Source of the DNA: Hymenobacter sublimis
GTDB lineage: Bacteria; Bacteroidota; Bacteroidia; Cytophagales; Hymenobacteraceae
Direction: 5' to 3'
NCBI RefSeq assembly: GCF_023101345.1
Contig: NZ_CP095848.1
Location: 4,428,001-4,492,000 of the forward strand
DNA: 64,000 nt
A program made the position numbers and the translations under genes. Below are positions 50,239 through 59,429 of this stretch, one piece after another. The notes beneath the pieces are model-generated. The model made no database searches, was not told where the DNA came from, and worked only from the letters and a program-made list of their open reading frames with translations. Within the stretch, counting starts at the first letter, position 1; each line of letters begins with the position of its first letter.

Positions 50239-50994
50239 TCAGGAAACCGGCTTACGGGCCAGGGCAAACACGCTCACGCCCACCGGCAGGTTCAGGTGGC
50301 GCAGCAGGCGGTTTTCAGCCTGCAACAGCCAGATTAGAGAGCGGTTCAGGGGCTGGGGTAGGGCAGCCAAGTCCCCGGTACCACCAGTCTCCGCGGGCTT
50401 CGTGCCACTGGTCAGGCGCTGGGCTTGCCGGATCAGGTAGGTTGGGAAAAACAGGGAGAAGTTCCAGTATGAATGGCGCAGCACCTGCAGCTGGCTGGTT
50501 TGCAGGGCCTGTTTTAGGGTAGTCCCGGTGTAGCGGCGGAAGTGGCGGTTTACCACGTCGTGTTGGCTCCAAAGCTGCTGATACGCAGGTACGTACACTA
50601 GCAGCTGCCCACCGGGCCGCAGCACCCGTCGCCACTCGCGCAGGGCCTGCTGCTCGTCCTCAATGTGCTCCAATACATCGGAGGCGACTACCAGGTCAAA
50701 GGAAGCATCCGGAAAGTTCAGCCGGGCTCCGTCCATTACCGACACGTTCGGAATCTGGCGCTGGTGGGCCAAAGCAATGGCTGTTTCGCTGATGTCGATG
50801 CCGGTCAGGTTATGGAAGCCGGCCTCTCGTAGCTGCTGCTGCAGGGGCCCGCCAGAGCACCCAATTTCCAAAATAGCCGCCGTAGCCGGCAAACCCAGGC
50901 GCTTTATCTGGTCAAACACAATGTCGCGCCGCCCCCGAAACCACCAGTGATTTTCCTCTAGTTGATGATAAAGAGCCTCGTATTGAACTTGCAT
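50239..50994 (-). CDS. Class I SAM-dependent methyltransferase
   Basis: A 251-residue soluble methyltransferase. The N-terminal LEENHWWFRGRRDIV pattern is common in methyltransferases linked to polyprenyl-sugar pathways. AAILEIGCSGGPLQQQLREA is the SAM motif, FDLVVASDVLEHIEDEQQAL motif II/III. It lies 2 nt upstream of the GT2 gene, so it probably works in the same pathway (sugar or lipid modification). A 297-nt gap upstream (50995-51291) holds no gene that I can support. Confidence 0.85.
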   Translation of the reverse strand: MQVQYEALYHQLEENHWWFRGRRDIVFDQIKRLGLPATAAILEIGCSGGPLQQQLREAGFHNLTGIDISETAIALAHQRQIPNVSVMDGARLNFPDASFDLVVASDVLEHIEDEQQALREWRRVLRPGGQLLVYVPAYQQLWSQHDVVNRHFRRYTGTTLKQALQTSQLQVLRHSYWNFSLFFPTYLIRQAQRLTSGTKPAETGGTGDLAALPQPLNRSLIWLLQAENRLLRHLNLPVGVSVFALARKPVS

Positions 50995-51291
50995 AAGGCG
51001 AAAGTACGGAATGAGTTAACTCCATGCCTGCTACCCAGGCTGAGTTGTCCGTAGTGAGCAGATAGTCAGATTCTAATGGCTAAGCTCGCTACGTTTGGTT
51101 TCCAACATCAACCCGCGGTCAGGTGTGCCCTACGGGTAGCAGTTTCCCTAGCTCGCCGGTAGCAGCGCCCGTTGTTAAACGCCGGTACTCACGCCCCGCT
51201 ATACTGATGCGGTAGATTACAAAAGCGTAACCTGATGGCTGGCAAATACCTTTACTTTTACATTCTGAACCTATTAGCACTTCTTCGCGTG

Positions 51292-51831
51292 ATGAAAAAA
51301 TTACCCTGGGCCCTGCTGGTGCTGAGCCTGGCTGGCTGTGGTGAAAAAGCCTCCCCCAAGAACCACGACACCTTAATTTCGAACGATTTCGAAAGCCTAG
51401 AAGGATGGGTGAACGACTTGAATACCACTTCCCTCACCCGCGAAAAAGCCCACTCTGGCCAGTACTCGCTGAAAGTAGATGGCACCACCGAATACGGCCG
51501 TACCTACACCAACCAGCTGGGCAAGATGCACGATACCCGGCCTAAAAAGCTTAAGATCAACGCCTGGGTATTCGTGTCTGGCGCCCAGGCTGGCGCCAAA
51601 CTGGTGACCGTAATAACTGATCCGGCTCCCGATGCCAAGCCCGCCGTGTGGGATGGCCTCGACGTGGTGGCCGCCGTGAAAGGCCAGTATGGGAAGTGGG
51701 TGGAAATCAGCAATGAGCTAACCGTGCCCGAGAGTGTGACACCCACCAACAAGTTTCAGATGTACCTATGGCGCACCGGCGGTTCGGCCCCGGTGTACTT
51801 GGATGACCTGACCGTAACGGCTGTTGAGTAA
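51292..51831 (+). CDS. Paralogous beta-sandwich lipoprotein A
   Basis: A 179-residue lipoprotein from ATG 51292 (MKKLPWALLVLSLAGC, Cys16). One beta-sandwich domain: FESLEGWVNDL, TREKAHSGQYSLKVDGTTEY, LKINAWVFVSG, LVTVITDPA, GKWVEISNELTVPES and MYLWRTGGSAPVYLDDLTVT. Lipoproteins B (55439) and C (56118) are clear paralogues. The pattern resembles CenC/CBM-like carbohydrate-binding jelly rolls, but no family name is certain. -7-like TACCTTTA and TACTTTTA boxes lie about 35 nt before the ATG; the longer frame from 51235 has no signal peptide. Outer-membrane periplasmic-face or surface location is expected. Confidence 0.75.
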   Translation: MKKLPWALLVLSLAGCGEKASPKNHDTLISNDFESLEGWVNDLNTTSLTREKAHSGQYSLKVDGTTEYGRTYTNQLGKMHDTRPKKLKINAWVFVSGAQAGAKLVTVITDPAPDAKPAVWDGLDVVAAVKGQYGKWVEISNELTVPESVTPTNKFQMYLWRTGGSAPVYLDDLTVTAVE

Positions 51832-51851
51832 ATACCTGGCAGCAGGTAGTA

Positions 51852-51907
51852 AAAAGTCCGGCCGGTGCGGCTTCCTGATTTGGGGGAACTGCACCGGCCG
51901 GACTTTT
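51852..51907. terminator. Bidirectional terminator between lipoprotein A and the GT-C gene
   Basis: AAAAGTCCGGCCGGTGC pairs perfectly with GCACCGGCCGGACTTTT (17 bp). The genes are convergent. Confidence 0.85.
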
Positions 51908-51920
51908 CAGTGGTCAAGGA

Positions 51921-54272
51921 CTATTTCGCTAGCGGAGAGCCGTTGAGCACGGGTTGCTGCTGAGCATCAAGCCAGTACACGTGGGTACTGCGGGGCCGGA
52001 TCAGCAGGTCATCCACCACAATATCGGCTCCACCCATTTCTACCTTTACTCGGTTGGCCGGGTTGCGCAGGCGAATGGGCAGGCTGAAGCGGGCCCAGTC
52101 GCCGTGGATTTCAGTGGATTCCTTCAGAGACAAGTCCAGGCGTTCCAGCTCTTGACCTTCGGGCGTTAGCTGCCGGTAGCTGATGTAGGGCAGCCAGTCG
52201 GAAGTTTTGGCGTAGGCCCAGATGCTCAGTTCGTAGGTTGTTGTGTCCGTTGCGCCGGGCAGGGAACCATCGAAGATGGGAAGCATGCCTTTGGCGGCGT
52301 GGGCGGCGCCAGGGCGGGTGAAGCTTACGCCGCCCGGCGCAGTTTTCTCCTGAAAGCTGCGCCAGATAACCGCCGGTCCGGGGGCCGTGCGCCACAGTTC
52401 CCCCTCGCGAAGCAGCTCCGCCTGGTGGGCCGTAAACCAGGCGCGCTCGGTGGCCGGCCGCTGGGTAGTAAAGGCCGAGAGCGGCAGCTCATAGAGCTGA
52501 ACCAGGGGCGTTTCCGTCAGCAGCTTTGCCCCGCGCCGGAGCAAGGCTTGCTCGGCGGGCCGCAGGGCGTCACGGCGGGAGGCTACCACCAGCAGTGGCT
52601 GCTGAGAGGGTAGGCGGCTAGGCCACGATTTAGGCGTTAGGTCAGAGGAAAACAGCTCTAGCAGGCGTAGCGTCTGCTCCGTGGAGGTGCGTGACATCAT
52701 GGTGGCGGCCACCGGCCGGTGCAGGCTGAGTGCCGCCCGGAAGCTTTCGGCCGCGCTTACGTCGATGATACCTGACAAGTCAAACTTCTCGGAGCCCAGC
52801 GAAAAGTACGGCATAGGTAGAATAGCCTGGTACTGATCGGGGTAGTGGCCGGAGCGGGCGAGGAGCTCGGCGTAGTTGTTGCCGGGCCGGAGGAAGGTAT
52901 CGGCCACGCGGTTAGCCAGCAGGGGTCGGGTAATAGCTTCTAACTGATACTTCGCTTCTAACCCCCAGACGAGCAGCACTATCACCATGATCAGCTGCCC
53001 TACCCGGGCCGCACCGCGCTGGCGCAGAAACCGGTAGAGCTGCCAGTACTGCACGGCGGCCAGCACCGCGGCTACGTAATAGAAAATCCAGGTAAAGCGG
53101 CCCAGGGAGCGGAATTGCTTAAGTGCGGGCAGCCAGTCTAGCAAGGGCTCGAAGCCGGGTAGCTTAAAAGGCAGACACATGGCAAAGGCCAGCACCAGCC
53201 CCGCGGCCCATACGGTGGGTTGCAAAGAATTGGGGAGGGTGGGGCGCAGCACCCGCCGCCAATGGCGGTGTACCAGGTGCCAGCCTACGCGTACTATCCA
53301 CAGCACTAGGCCCAGCACTACCGGCAAGCCCACGTAGGCCACGCCTTCAAAAGCAGGGTCGCCGGTATGGAAAATAAACCGAAAGACGGACTTAAATGGC
53401 TCAATAGCCGGCCCGAACACGGCGGCCGGACTGGAGTGGTACACAAAGAAGCCGTAAGGGTTGGTGGGCCGATCGGTGATGGGGTCGAGCCAGCTGATCC
53501 AGGCCTGAAAAAGCACCACCGGCAGCAGCCCCGTAGCCAGCAGCCAAGCCGGCATATGCCACCACCGCGGCAGCCGGCTTGCGGCCTGTTGCACCAGCAG
53601 CACCAGGGCCGTAGCGGCGGGCAGCAGCAGCGCGTGCAGCAGATAATACGGATGGATCAGGGCCAGCAGCACCGTGGCCAGGGTATACAGGGCTACCCAC
53701 CGAACCCGAGCCGGCAGCGTAGCCGCTTCCGTTACGCGCAGCTGCACGTACCAGAGTAGCGGCACTACCACCGGAATAGCCAGAGTATAGTGCCCCCCAA
53801 TGCGGTGAAACTGGGGTGAAAGAAAGACAATGCACAGGGCGCTAAGGGTGGAAAACCAAGGCGCTACCCCGCCCCGCCGAATTAGGGTGTACACCAGCGG
53901 AGTAGCCGGCACCGAGGAAAGCAGCACCGTAAGGTTGAAAACGCCCAGGGCATCGTGCAGGCTTAGCCCAAACAAGTTTTTCCAGACCTTGAGAATCCAG
54001 GCTAGCAGTGGGAAGCCGTCGGTGAAGAGAAGCAGCTCACCGTAAGGGTAGTGCATGCCCGTAAACTGCATTCCGTGGTCGGCCTGCAGGTAATAGAGCA
54101 GGGAAAAGTACGACTTAAGACCGTCGCCGCCGGTGGTGAACAGGTACTGGGAAGGATGCAGGAGCAGGGGCCCAACCCGAAGCCAGAGTATAATCAGGTG
54201 AAGCGCTACCAGTGCTGCCAGCCAGTACCGGTCGGTAGTGGTAGGGCGCGGTAGTGTTCGGGGCGAAATCAT
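51921..54272 (-). CDS. GT-C-like polytopic membrane glycosyltransferase with C-terminal beta-sandwich
   Basis: A 783-residue protein with about 11-12 helices to residue ~470, then a large periplasmic part. The first loop has TTGGDGLKSYFSLLYY; Asp50 fits the catalytic acid of GT-C enzymes that use polyprenyl-phosphate sugars. Residues about 640-775 (YELSIWAYAKTSDWLPYISY, GDWARFSLPIRL, KVEMGGADIVVDDLLIRP) repeat the fold pattern of lipoproteins A-C. The start overlaps the stop of the GT2 gene upstream by 4 nt (ATGA), so the pair is translationally coupled. It probably moves a sugar made on polyprenyl phosphate by that GT2 onto an envelope acceptor. Acceptor unknown. Confidence 0.8.
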   Translation of the reverse strand: MISPRTLPRPTTTDRYWLAALVALHLIILWLRVGPLLLHPSQYLFTTGGDGLKSYFSLLYYLQADHGMQFTGMHYPYGELLLFTDGFPLLAWILKVWKNLFGLSLHDALGVFNLTVLLSSVPATPLVYTLIRRGGVAPWFSTLSALCIVFLSPQFHRIGGHYTLAIPVVVPLLWYVQLRVTEAATLPARVRWVALYTLATVLLALIHPYYLLHALLLPAATALVLLVQQAASRLPRWWHMPAWLLATGLLPVVLFQAWISWLDPITDRPTNPYGFFVYHSSPAAVFGPAIEPFKSVFRFIFHTGDPAFEGVAYVGLPVVLGLVLWIVRVGWHLVHRHWRRVLRPTLPNSLQPTVWAAGLVLAFAMCLPFKLPGFEPLLDWLPALKQFRSLGRFTWIFYYVAAVLAAVQYWQLYRFLRQRGAARVGQLIMVIVLLVWGLEAKYQLEAITRPLLANRVADTFLRPGNNYAELLARSGHYPDQYQAILPMPYFSLGSEKFDLSGIIDVSAAESFRAALSLHRPVAATMMSRTSTEQTLRLLELFSSDLTPKSWPSRLPSQQPLLVVASRRDALRPAEQALLRRGAKLLTETPLVQLYELPLSAFTTQRPATERAWFTAHQAELLREGELWRTAPGPAVIWRSFQEKTAPGGVSFTRPGAAHAAKGMLPIFDGSLPGATDTTTYELSIWAYAKTSDWLPYISYRQLTPEGQELERLDLSLKESTEIHGDWARFSLPIRLRNPANRVKVEMGGADIVVDDLLIRPRSTHVYWLDAQQQPVLNGSPLAK

Positions 54273-55249
54273 AGGGCGGAGTCAGAAGCCAAGGAATCGG
54301 AAGGGGGGCGCACGGGGCGCAGGTCGGCCAGGCCCGGGTCAGTTTCCCGAACCAGGTAGGGTGGACGCTGCTTGGCCTGCACGAAGAGCTTACCCAGGTA
54401 CTCGCCCATGATGCCCAGCACCAGCAGCTGAATGCCCCCAATAAAGAGCACGCTGATTAGCACGGAGGCCCAGCCCGGCACGGCATCCTGGGTGAACACC
54501 AGAATATAAAGCGCATATAAGGCGTACAAAAACGCTAGCACCGAGATGCCCATGCCGGCCAGGGTAGCGAAATGCAGGGGTCGAACACTAAACGAGGTAA
54601 TACCATTGAGGGCCAGCTTCACCATTTTGCGGACCGTATACTTGGTTTTGCCTCGGAAGCGCGCATCCGGCGTGTAAGCCACGCGCTTCTGCCGGAACCC
54701 CACCCAGTGCACGAAGCCCCGCAGGAATAAATCCACGTCAGGGCTGTTGCGCACGGCCTCGGCTACCCGCCGGTCGATCAGGCGGTAATCGGCCGTGCCG
54801 GGCTCAAAATCAACGCTCGACAGACTGTTCATCAGGCGGTAGAAGGCGGCCGAGGTTTGCCGCTTCAGCCACGGCAGGCGCTCATCGTCGGCACGCTGGG
54901 TATATACAATATCGTAGCCATTAAGCCAGTGCCCTAGCAACTCAGGCAGCAACCGGGGTGGGTGCTGCAAGTCGGCATCCAAGGAGATAATACAGTCGCC
55001 GGTGGCATAGTCAATGCCCGCGCGCAGGGCACTCTGGTGGCCGAAGTTGCGCGAAAGCAGGACGTAATGAATTTCGGAATCCTGGGCCCGTAGTTCCCGC
55101 AGAATGCGCTGGGTGCCATCCGTGCTGCCATCATCCACGAAAATAAGCTCCCGCTCATAGCGGCCCGGCAGGTGCTCTTTTACCCGCGCCGCTATTTCCG
55201 GTAGGTTTTCCTCCTCATTATAGGCCGGAATAACAACGGATATCTTCAT
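54269..55249 (-). CDS. DPM1/GtrB-like polyprenyl-phosphate glycosyltransferase, second paralogue
   Basis: A 326-residue GT2 enzyme from ATG 55249 (MKISVVIPAYNEEENL); the frame to 55354 is not family-like and overlaps the divergent promoter region. IISLDADLQHPPRLLPELLG holds the DXD site. Helices at about 235-258 and 268-292. Its gene overlaps the GT-C gene by 4 nt. It is similar to 49250-50236 throughout, so the two may differ in sugar or feed different GT-C partners. Confidence 0.9.
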   Translation of the reverse strand: MKISVVIPAYNEEENLPEIAARVKEHLPGRYERELIFVDDGSTDGTQRILRELRAQDSEIHYVLLSRNFGHQSALRAGIDYATGDCIISLDADLQHPPRLLPELLGHWLNGYDIVYTQRADDERLPWLKRQTSAAFYRLMNSLSSVDFEPGTADYRLIDRRVAEAVRNSPDVDLFLRGFVHWVGFRQKRVAYTPDARFRGKTKYTVRKMVKLALNGITSFSVRPLHFATLAGMGISVLAFLYALYALYILVFTQDAVPGWASVLISVLFIGGIQLLVLGIMGEYLGKLFVQAKQRPPYLVRETDPGLADLRPVRPPSDSLASDSAL

Positions 55250-55379
55250 GCAAGCAAGAACCTCTAAAATGCGGAACGCGGAAAGGAGCGACCATGGATA
55301 AAAAGGGGTGCCCGCGGTGGTCAAAACTACGGGATATCCCGTGAAGTGCCACATCCTTATCGTGCTTTAGCACTCCGGC

Positions 55380-55409
55380 TTGGCCGGCCTCCAGGAGCTT
55401 CTATCTTTG
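55380..55409 (+). promoter_or_regulatory. Complete Bacteroidota promoter of lipoprotein B
   Basis: TTG at 55380-55382 and TATCTTTG at 55402-55409 are 19 nt apart, the expected spacing for -33 and -7 elements. Transcription would start near 55412, giving a 27-nt leader to ATG 55439. It is the best promoter match in the window and excludes the longer frame from 55346. Confidence 0.7.
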
Positions 55410-55438
55410 CCGGGCTCCTTACGGCCTTATTGCTACGT

Positions 55439-55987
55439 ATGCTGAAATTTTGCTTTCCCCGGCTGCTGGGTGCCACTTTGTTAGCGGGAGCTACGGCGTG
55501 CTCAGCCCCCGCCCCTAGCGCTGCTTCTGTCGAACAGATTACCTTTAATGACTTTGAAGCCCTAGACGGCTGGGGTACTCCCATTCCGTCCCTGACTACC
55601 GAGCAAGCGCACTCCGGCCGGTTTTCAATAAAAGTGGATGGCGCGCAGGAGTACAGCTTCAACTATTCCAACGCCTTGGGGAAGGCCAGCACCAACCGCA
55701 TCAGCAAGCTGATGATAAACGGCTGGGCCATGCGGGCCGGCAAAGATGGCACTGCCACGCTGGTAATCGAAATAACCGACCCCGCCCAGAACCGCAAACA
55801 GCTGTTCTGGCAGTCCATCAATTTCGCCGATGAACTCAAGGAAGTAAACCAGTGGCAGCCCTTCAAACGGGAGTTTGTTTTACCCGCTGGCCTCACGGCC
55901 GATAAGGAGCTGCGCGTGTACCTATGGCGCAACAGTGCCGCCCAACCCGCCTACCTCGACGACCTGACCCTAACCCGTCTGGAATAG
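55439..55987 (+). CDS. Paralogous beta-sandwich lipoprotein B
   Basis: A 182-residue lipoprotein (MLKFCFPRLLGATLLAGATAC, split here as signal plus Cys21). The same domain as A: FNDFEALDGWGTPIPS, TEQAHSGRFSIKVDGAQEYS, YSNALGK, MINGWAMRAG, LVIEITDPAQ, FKREFVLPAGL and LRVYLWRNSAAQPAYLDDLT. It is divergent from the GT2/GT-C operon and 130 nt upstream of C. Function unknown; see A. Confidence 0.75.
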   Translation: MLKFCFPRLLGATLLAGATACSAPAPSAASVEQITFNDFEALDGWGTPIPSLTTEQAHSGRFSIKVDGAQEYSFNYSNALGKASTNRISKLMINGWAMRAGKDGTATLVIEITDPAQNRKQLFWQSINFADELKEVNQWQPFKREFVLPAGLTADKELRVYLWRNSAAQPAYLDDLTLTRLE

Positions 55988-55998
55988 ATAGGCCTGAA

Positions 55999-56029
55999 TC
56001 ATACTGAAGCACTACTAGATTCAGTATGA
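55999..56029 (+). terminator. Terminator after lipoprotein B
   Basis: TCATACTGAA and TTCAGTATGA form a perfect 10-bp stem over 11 nt, followed by GTCTTTG. Confidence 0.7.
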
Positions 56030-56117
56030 GTCTTTGTTGCCTACTAACTGATTGGTTTAGAGTAGGAATCCTGTTGCTGTCCGGCGCTTTCGTCAGCCAA
56101 TTTCTTTTTGACTTGCT

Positions 56118-56681
56118 ATGCTTAAACATGCCTTTACTGCGGCGTTGCTCCCGGCTCTGTTGCTGACCGGTTGCTCCTCGAATCCTGAAGCGGAAGTGAC
56201 GGCTGGCGCGCAGCCTCTCGCCGCTACCAGCTTCGAGAACTTAGATGGCTGGCTGGCCGATTTGCCCGCCCGCACCACGCTCACCCGCGACAAAGCCCAC
56301 ACGGGCAATTACAGCACCATGGTAGGCCCGGGGCAGGATTTCAGCTTGGGTTACATGAACGCGCTGAGCCGCCTCTCCCCCGAGTGGCCCGGCCAACTCA
56401 CTATAGGAGGCTGGGTACTGCTGCCCAGCGAGCAGGCCGCCGCCAAACTGGTTACCGAGGTGAAAGGCCCCACGGATAAAGAACCTTCTCTGCTTTGGGT
56501 GGGAGTTGATTTGGCGAAAGCGGCCAAGGGATTCAACAAATGGCAGTACGTGGAGCAAACCATTACCCTACCCGCTACCGCCAAGCCCGATAGCCGCCTG
56601 CTGGTGTACTTATGGCGCGCCGACAGCAAAGAGCCCGTCTACCTCGACGACCTGAAAATCACGCTGGCCGGTCAGAAATAA
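56118..56681 (+). CDS. Paralogous beta-sandwich lipoprotein C
   Basis: A 187-residue lipoprotein (MLKHAFTAALLPALLLTGC, Cys19). Shared motifs: SFENLDGWLADLP, TRDKAHTGNYSTMVGPGQDF, YMNALSRLS, LTIGGWVLLPSE, LVTEVKGPTDK and LLVYLWRADSKEPVYLDDLK. It has a longer linker and lacks the VDG triplet of A and B (MVGPG instead). It probably arose by duplication with B next to it. Confidence 0.75.
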   Translation: MLKHAFTAALLPALLLTGCSSNPEAEVTAGAQPLAATSFENLDGWLADLPARTTLTRDKAHTGNYSTMVGPGQDFSLGYMNALSRLSPEWPGQLTIGGWVLLPSEQAAAKLVTEVKGPTDKEPSLLWVGVDLAKAAKGFNKWQYVEQTITLPATAKPDSRLLVYLWRADSKEPVYLDDLKITLAGQK

Positions 56682-56697
56682 CTTGTCTGCAACTGAT

Positions 56698-56751
56698 AGA
56701 TCAGGCAGCAGCGGCGGAAAATTGTTTATTTCTGCTACTGCTGCCCGATCT
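56698..56751. terminator. Terminator between lipoprotein C and the second GT-C gene
   Basis: AGATCAGGCAGCAG pairs with CTGCTGCCCGATCT (13 of 14) over a 26-nt loop. The genes are convergent. There is no strong U-run. Confidence 0.55.
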
Positions 56752-56769
56752 GTGTTGTGAGGGCGCTGC

Positions 56770-58608
56770 TTAGTTTACTACCTCCACCGGCAGGCGCAAG
56801 CGCACGGGCCAGTCGCGGTAATCTTTGCTGATGAGGCTGATTTCGAAGGTATAACGACCCGGCTGGCGTGGCGCCTGCAGCGGCACGGTTTGCGTCCAGG
56901 GCTGCCAGACGTCAACTTCCAGGGCTACTTCCATGGGGTGCGTGTCGGAAGGCCAGTCGTGCGACTTGTAGAATGCCGTGCGCAACAGGGTGGGGTGGGG
57001 AACCCGCGTGCCTGAGTGCAGGGGCTGGGCTGCCGGGGGTACGTTTATCTGCACCTGTACCGTTTGCTGGCGGCCGGCCCGCCACGTAGTCGGCACCGCG
57101 CTGGGCAGCGACAATTTCACCTGCTGGTGCGCGGCAATGTAGGGCCGCAGGGCCGCCGTATCGAGTGGGGGTAGGGTATTGAGGACGCGGTACACGGCGG
57201 TATTTGGGAAGCGGCAGTAGGTAGCGGGCAGGTCGGCCGTGTTCATGGTTTCAAAGGGCCCCAGCAACACGCCCGGGTGCGAGCCAGCCTCGGCCAGCTG
57301 ATCAATATCCCAGCCTACCCGCACGGTCTGCACCGAATCGGGGCTGTGCCGGGCACTGACCATCATGGTTTCACTGGCCGATGCCCACCAGGGCCAGCCG
57401 GCCCGCAGGCGGTGCGGGTCCACATTATCGGGGTACATGATGAACTTCCGCTCCGGATATGTACTGGTGTAGGCCAGCAAGTGGTTGAGCCACTGTTGAT
57501 ACGCTGTGTACGGCACGTGGCGGTACCAAATCAGCCCGAGCCGGGCCACTAGTACCACCGCCAGCAAGGAAGCCACCAGCACGGGGCCGCGCCCGTTCCA
57601 GCGCCGCTCCAGGGCCGGCAGCAGCTCCAGAGCAAAGGGAACCGCCACGAAAAGCGTAAGCGGCAGGTACAGGTTTTCGAGGTAAGTAGCCTCGGTGTAG
57701 CCCGGGTTCGAGACGTTAATAATAAAGGTATAGCCGGCCACAAAGCCCCACATGAGCCCCAGCCGGAGCCAGGCCAGCCAAGTACGCTGCCAAACGTAGA
57801 ACACGGTAAGTGCCAGCAGCAGCAAAGGCAAAGCCAGGAAGCCGTGGGTGCACAGCTGCCAGAAAGTATCGAAGCTGCCGATGGCCAGGTAGTTCGGAAA
57901 GTACTTGACCAAATTGGGCGTGAAGGTCATGTGGGTTGCCTCATACGAGCCAGGCGGAATAAGCATGGCGCGCAACTGGTACATACCCAGGGCTAGGGCC
58001 AGCATGCCGTAGTACGCCCAATCCCGAAACCGGCGGTTCAGCAGCCAATCGTAGGCCCAGATAAAGAGAAACGGCAGGATGATAAGCGGGTGCCCGAAGA
58101 TAAAGACCGGTACCAGCGCCGCCAGGGCCAAGGTGCTAAACCGCAGTTGCAAAGGTGTTTGTCGGGCCACTCCGGCGTAAAACAGCAGCAGTGCCGCCAG
58201 GCCCTGGGGTAGCTCCGACTGCGCCCAGTAGAAAGTTCGGGACGCTAGCAGCACGTAGAGCAGGGCCACAACCAGGGCCACCTGCTCGTTGCGAAACCAG
58301 TAGGCGCAGGCCAGAAAAACCCCCAGGTAGTACAGAATAAATACCACCGAGTACAGCCGCAGCACGGCATCCAGTGGCAATCCGGCTTTCAAAGCCAGCA
58401 GTGTGGGTAGCTGGGTGACGATGGCCACAAAGCGCCGGTTCTGCACGAAAAGCGCCTTGTCTTTCAGGTAGATAAATAAGTGGTAGGCCAGGTCGTAATA
58501 GGCGGCCCGCTCCAGGTAAAAATGCCAGGCAAACAGCAGCAGAACCAGCATGGTAGCCAGCGCCAGGCGCAGCGGCCACCGGGTGGCATATTGTTTAGAA
58601 AGAAGCAT
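56770..58608 (-). CDS. Second GT-C-like polytopic membrane protein with periplasmic tail
   Basis: A 612-residue protein with about 10-11 helices to residue ~365. The first loop is ERAAYYDLAYHLFIYLKDKA, with Asp39 in the usual GT-C position. The C-terminal ~230 residues are periplasmic and end in an Ig-like beta segment (PRQPGRYTFEISLISKDYRD, VRLRLPVEVVN). It is only distantly similar to the 783-residue protein and lacks that one's lipoprotein-like domain. It follows the soluble GT2 at 58675 by 66 nt on the same strand, so the two probably form a donor-synthase/transferase pair. Confidence 0.75.
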   Translation of the reverse strand: MLLSKQYATRWPLRLALATMLVLLLFAWHFYLERAAYYDLAYHLFIYLKDKALFVQNRRFVAIVTQLPTLLALKAGLPLDAVLRLYSVVFILYYLGVFLACAYWFRNEQVALVVALLYVLLASRTFYWAQSELPQGLAALLLFYAGVARQTPLQLRFSTLALAALVPVFIFGHPLIILPFLFIWAYDWLLNRRFRDWAYYGMLALALGMYQLRAMLIPPGSYEATHMTFTPNLVKYFPNYLAIGSFDTFWQLCTHGFLALPLLLLALTVFYVWQRTWLAWLRLGLMWGFVAGYTFIINVSNPGYTEATYLENLYLPLTLFVAVPFALELLPALERRWNGRGPVLVASLLAVVLVARLGLIWYRHVPYTAYQQWLNHLLAYTSTYPERKFIMYPDNVDPHRLRAGWPWWASASETMMVSARHSPDSVQTVRVGWDIDQLAEAGSHPGVLLGPFETMNTADLPATYCRFPNTAVYRVLNTLPPLDTAALRPYIAAHQQVKLSLPSAVPTTWRAGRQQTVQVQINVPPAAQPLHSGTRVPHPTLLRTAFYKSHDWPSDTHPMEVALEVDVWQPWTQTVPLQAPRQPGRYTFEISLISKDYRDWPVRLRLPVEVVN

Positions 58609-58674
58609 AGTTGGGATGGCAAGGGCGCATGGTGGTGGGCCCGAACAAAGAAGAAACCGGTGCTGCTGCCGGTC

Positions 58675-59400
58675 CTAGCGAGCCAGCAGCCCGTACTTCA
58701 GAATGCAATATATAGCCCGGAACCCGTCGCGCCAGCCGATTTTCTTGCCCTCGGCGTAGGTGCGGCCGTAGTAGCTGATCCCGACTTCGTAGATGCGCAC
58801 ATTCGGTACCCGCGCTATTTTGGCCGTTACTTCGGGCTCAAAGCCAAAGCGCTTTTCCTCCAGCTGCAAGCCCTGAATAAGGTCGCGGCGGAACAGCTTG
58901 TAGCAGGTTTCCATGTCGGTCAGGTTCAGATCGGTCACCATGTTCGACAGGAAGGTGAGAAGCCCGTTACCGATGCTGTGCCAGAAAAACAGGATGCGGT
59001 GGGGCCGGCCGCCCATAAAGCGGGAGCCAAACACTACGTTGGCCATACCCCGCAGAATGGGCCGGATGAGCAGGTTATATTCTTCCGGGTCGTACTCCAG
59101 ATCGGCATCCTGAATAATCACGTACTCGCCGGTCGCCTCCCGGATGCCAGTATGCAGGGCCGCGCCTTTGCCCTGGTTTACGCGGTGGCGCAGCAGCCGA
59201 AGCCCTAAGGCGGGGTAACGGGCGGCGTACGCCTCAATTACTGTCGCCGAATCATCAGAGGAGCAGTCATCGACCAGAATAATCTCTTTTCCAATATTAT
59301 TGACCAGCTCCAGCTCACGCAGCACATCTAGAATTTGGTGGATAGTGCGGGCCTCGTTATAAACCGGAATGATGATAGAAAGCGTACGGAAGGGTACCAA
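58675..59400 (-). CDS. DPM1-like GT2 glycosyltransferase without membrane helices
   Basis: A 241-residue enzyme from TTG 59400 (VPFRTLSIIIPVYNEARTIH). EIILVDDCSSDDSATVIEAY and YVIIQDADLEYDPEEYNLLI carry the nucleotide and DXD sites. METCYKLFRRDLIQGL, FGFEPEVTAKIAR and YAEGKKIGWRDGFRAIYCIL are typical of the single-domain DPM1/polyprenol-phosphate mannosyltransferase group. The frame is open to 59475, but a perfect -7 box lies inside that extension, so it cannot all be translated from that promoter. The gene pairs with the GT-C gene downstream. Confidence 0.87.
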   Translation of the reverse strand: MVPFRTLSIIIPVYNEARTIHQILDVLRELELVNNIGKEIILVDDCSSDDSATVIEAYAARYPALGLRLLRHRVNQGKGAALHTGIREATGEYVIIQDADLEYDPEEYNLLIRPILRGMANVVFGSRFMGGRPHRILFFWHSIGNGLLTFLSNMVTDLNLTDMETCYKLFRRDLIQGLQLEEKRFGFEPEVTAKIARVPNVRIYEVGISYYGRTYAEGKKIGWRDGFRAIYCILKYGLLAR

Positions 59401-59429
59401 AAGCAGCAGCGTTAAAGGCAAAGAACAGC

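Noticed and set aside
53401..53835. Long overlapping frames inside the GT-C and other GC-rich genes
   Set aside because: High GC makes long shadow frames; these have no start context, no family motifs and overlap well-supported genes.
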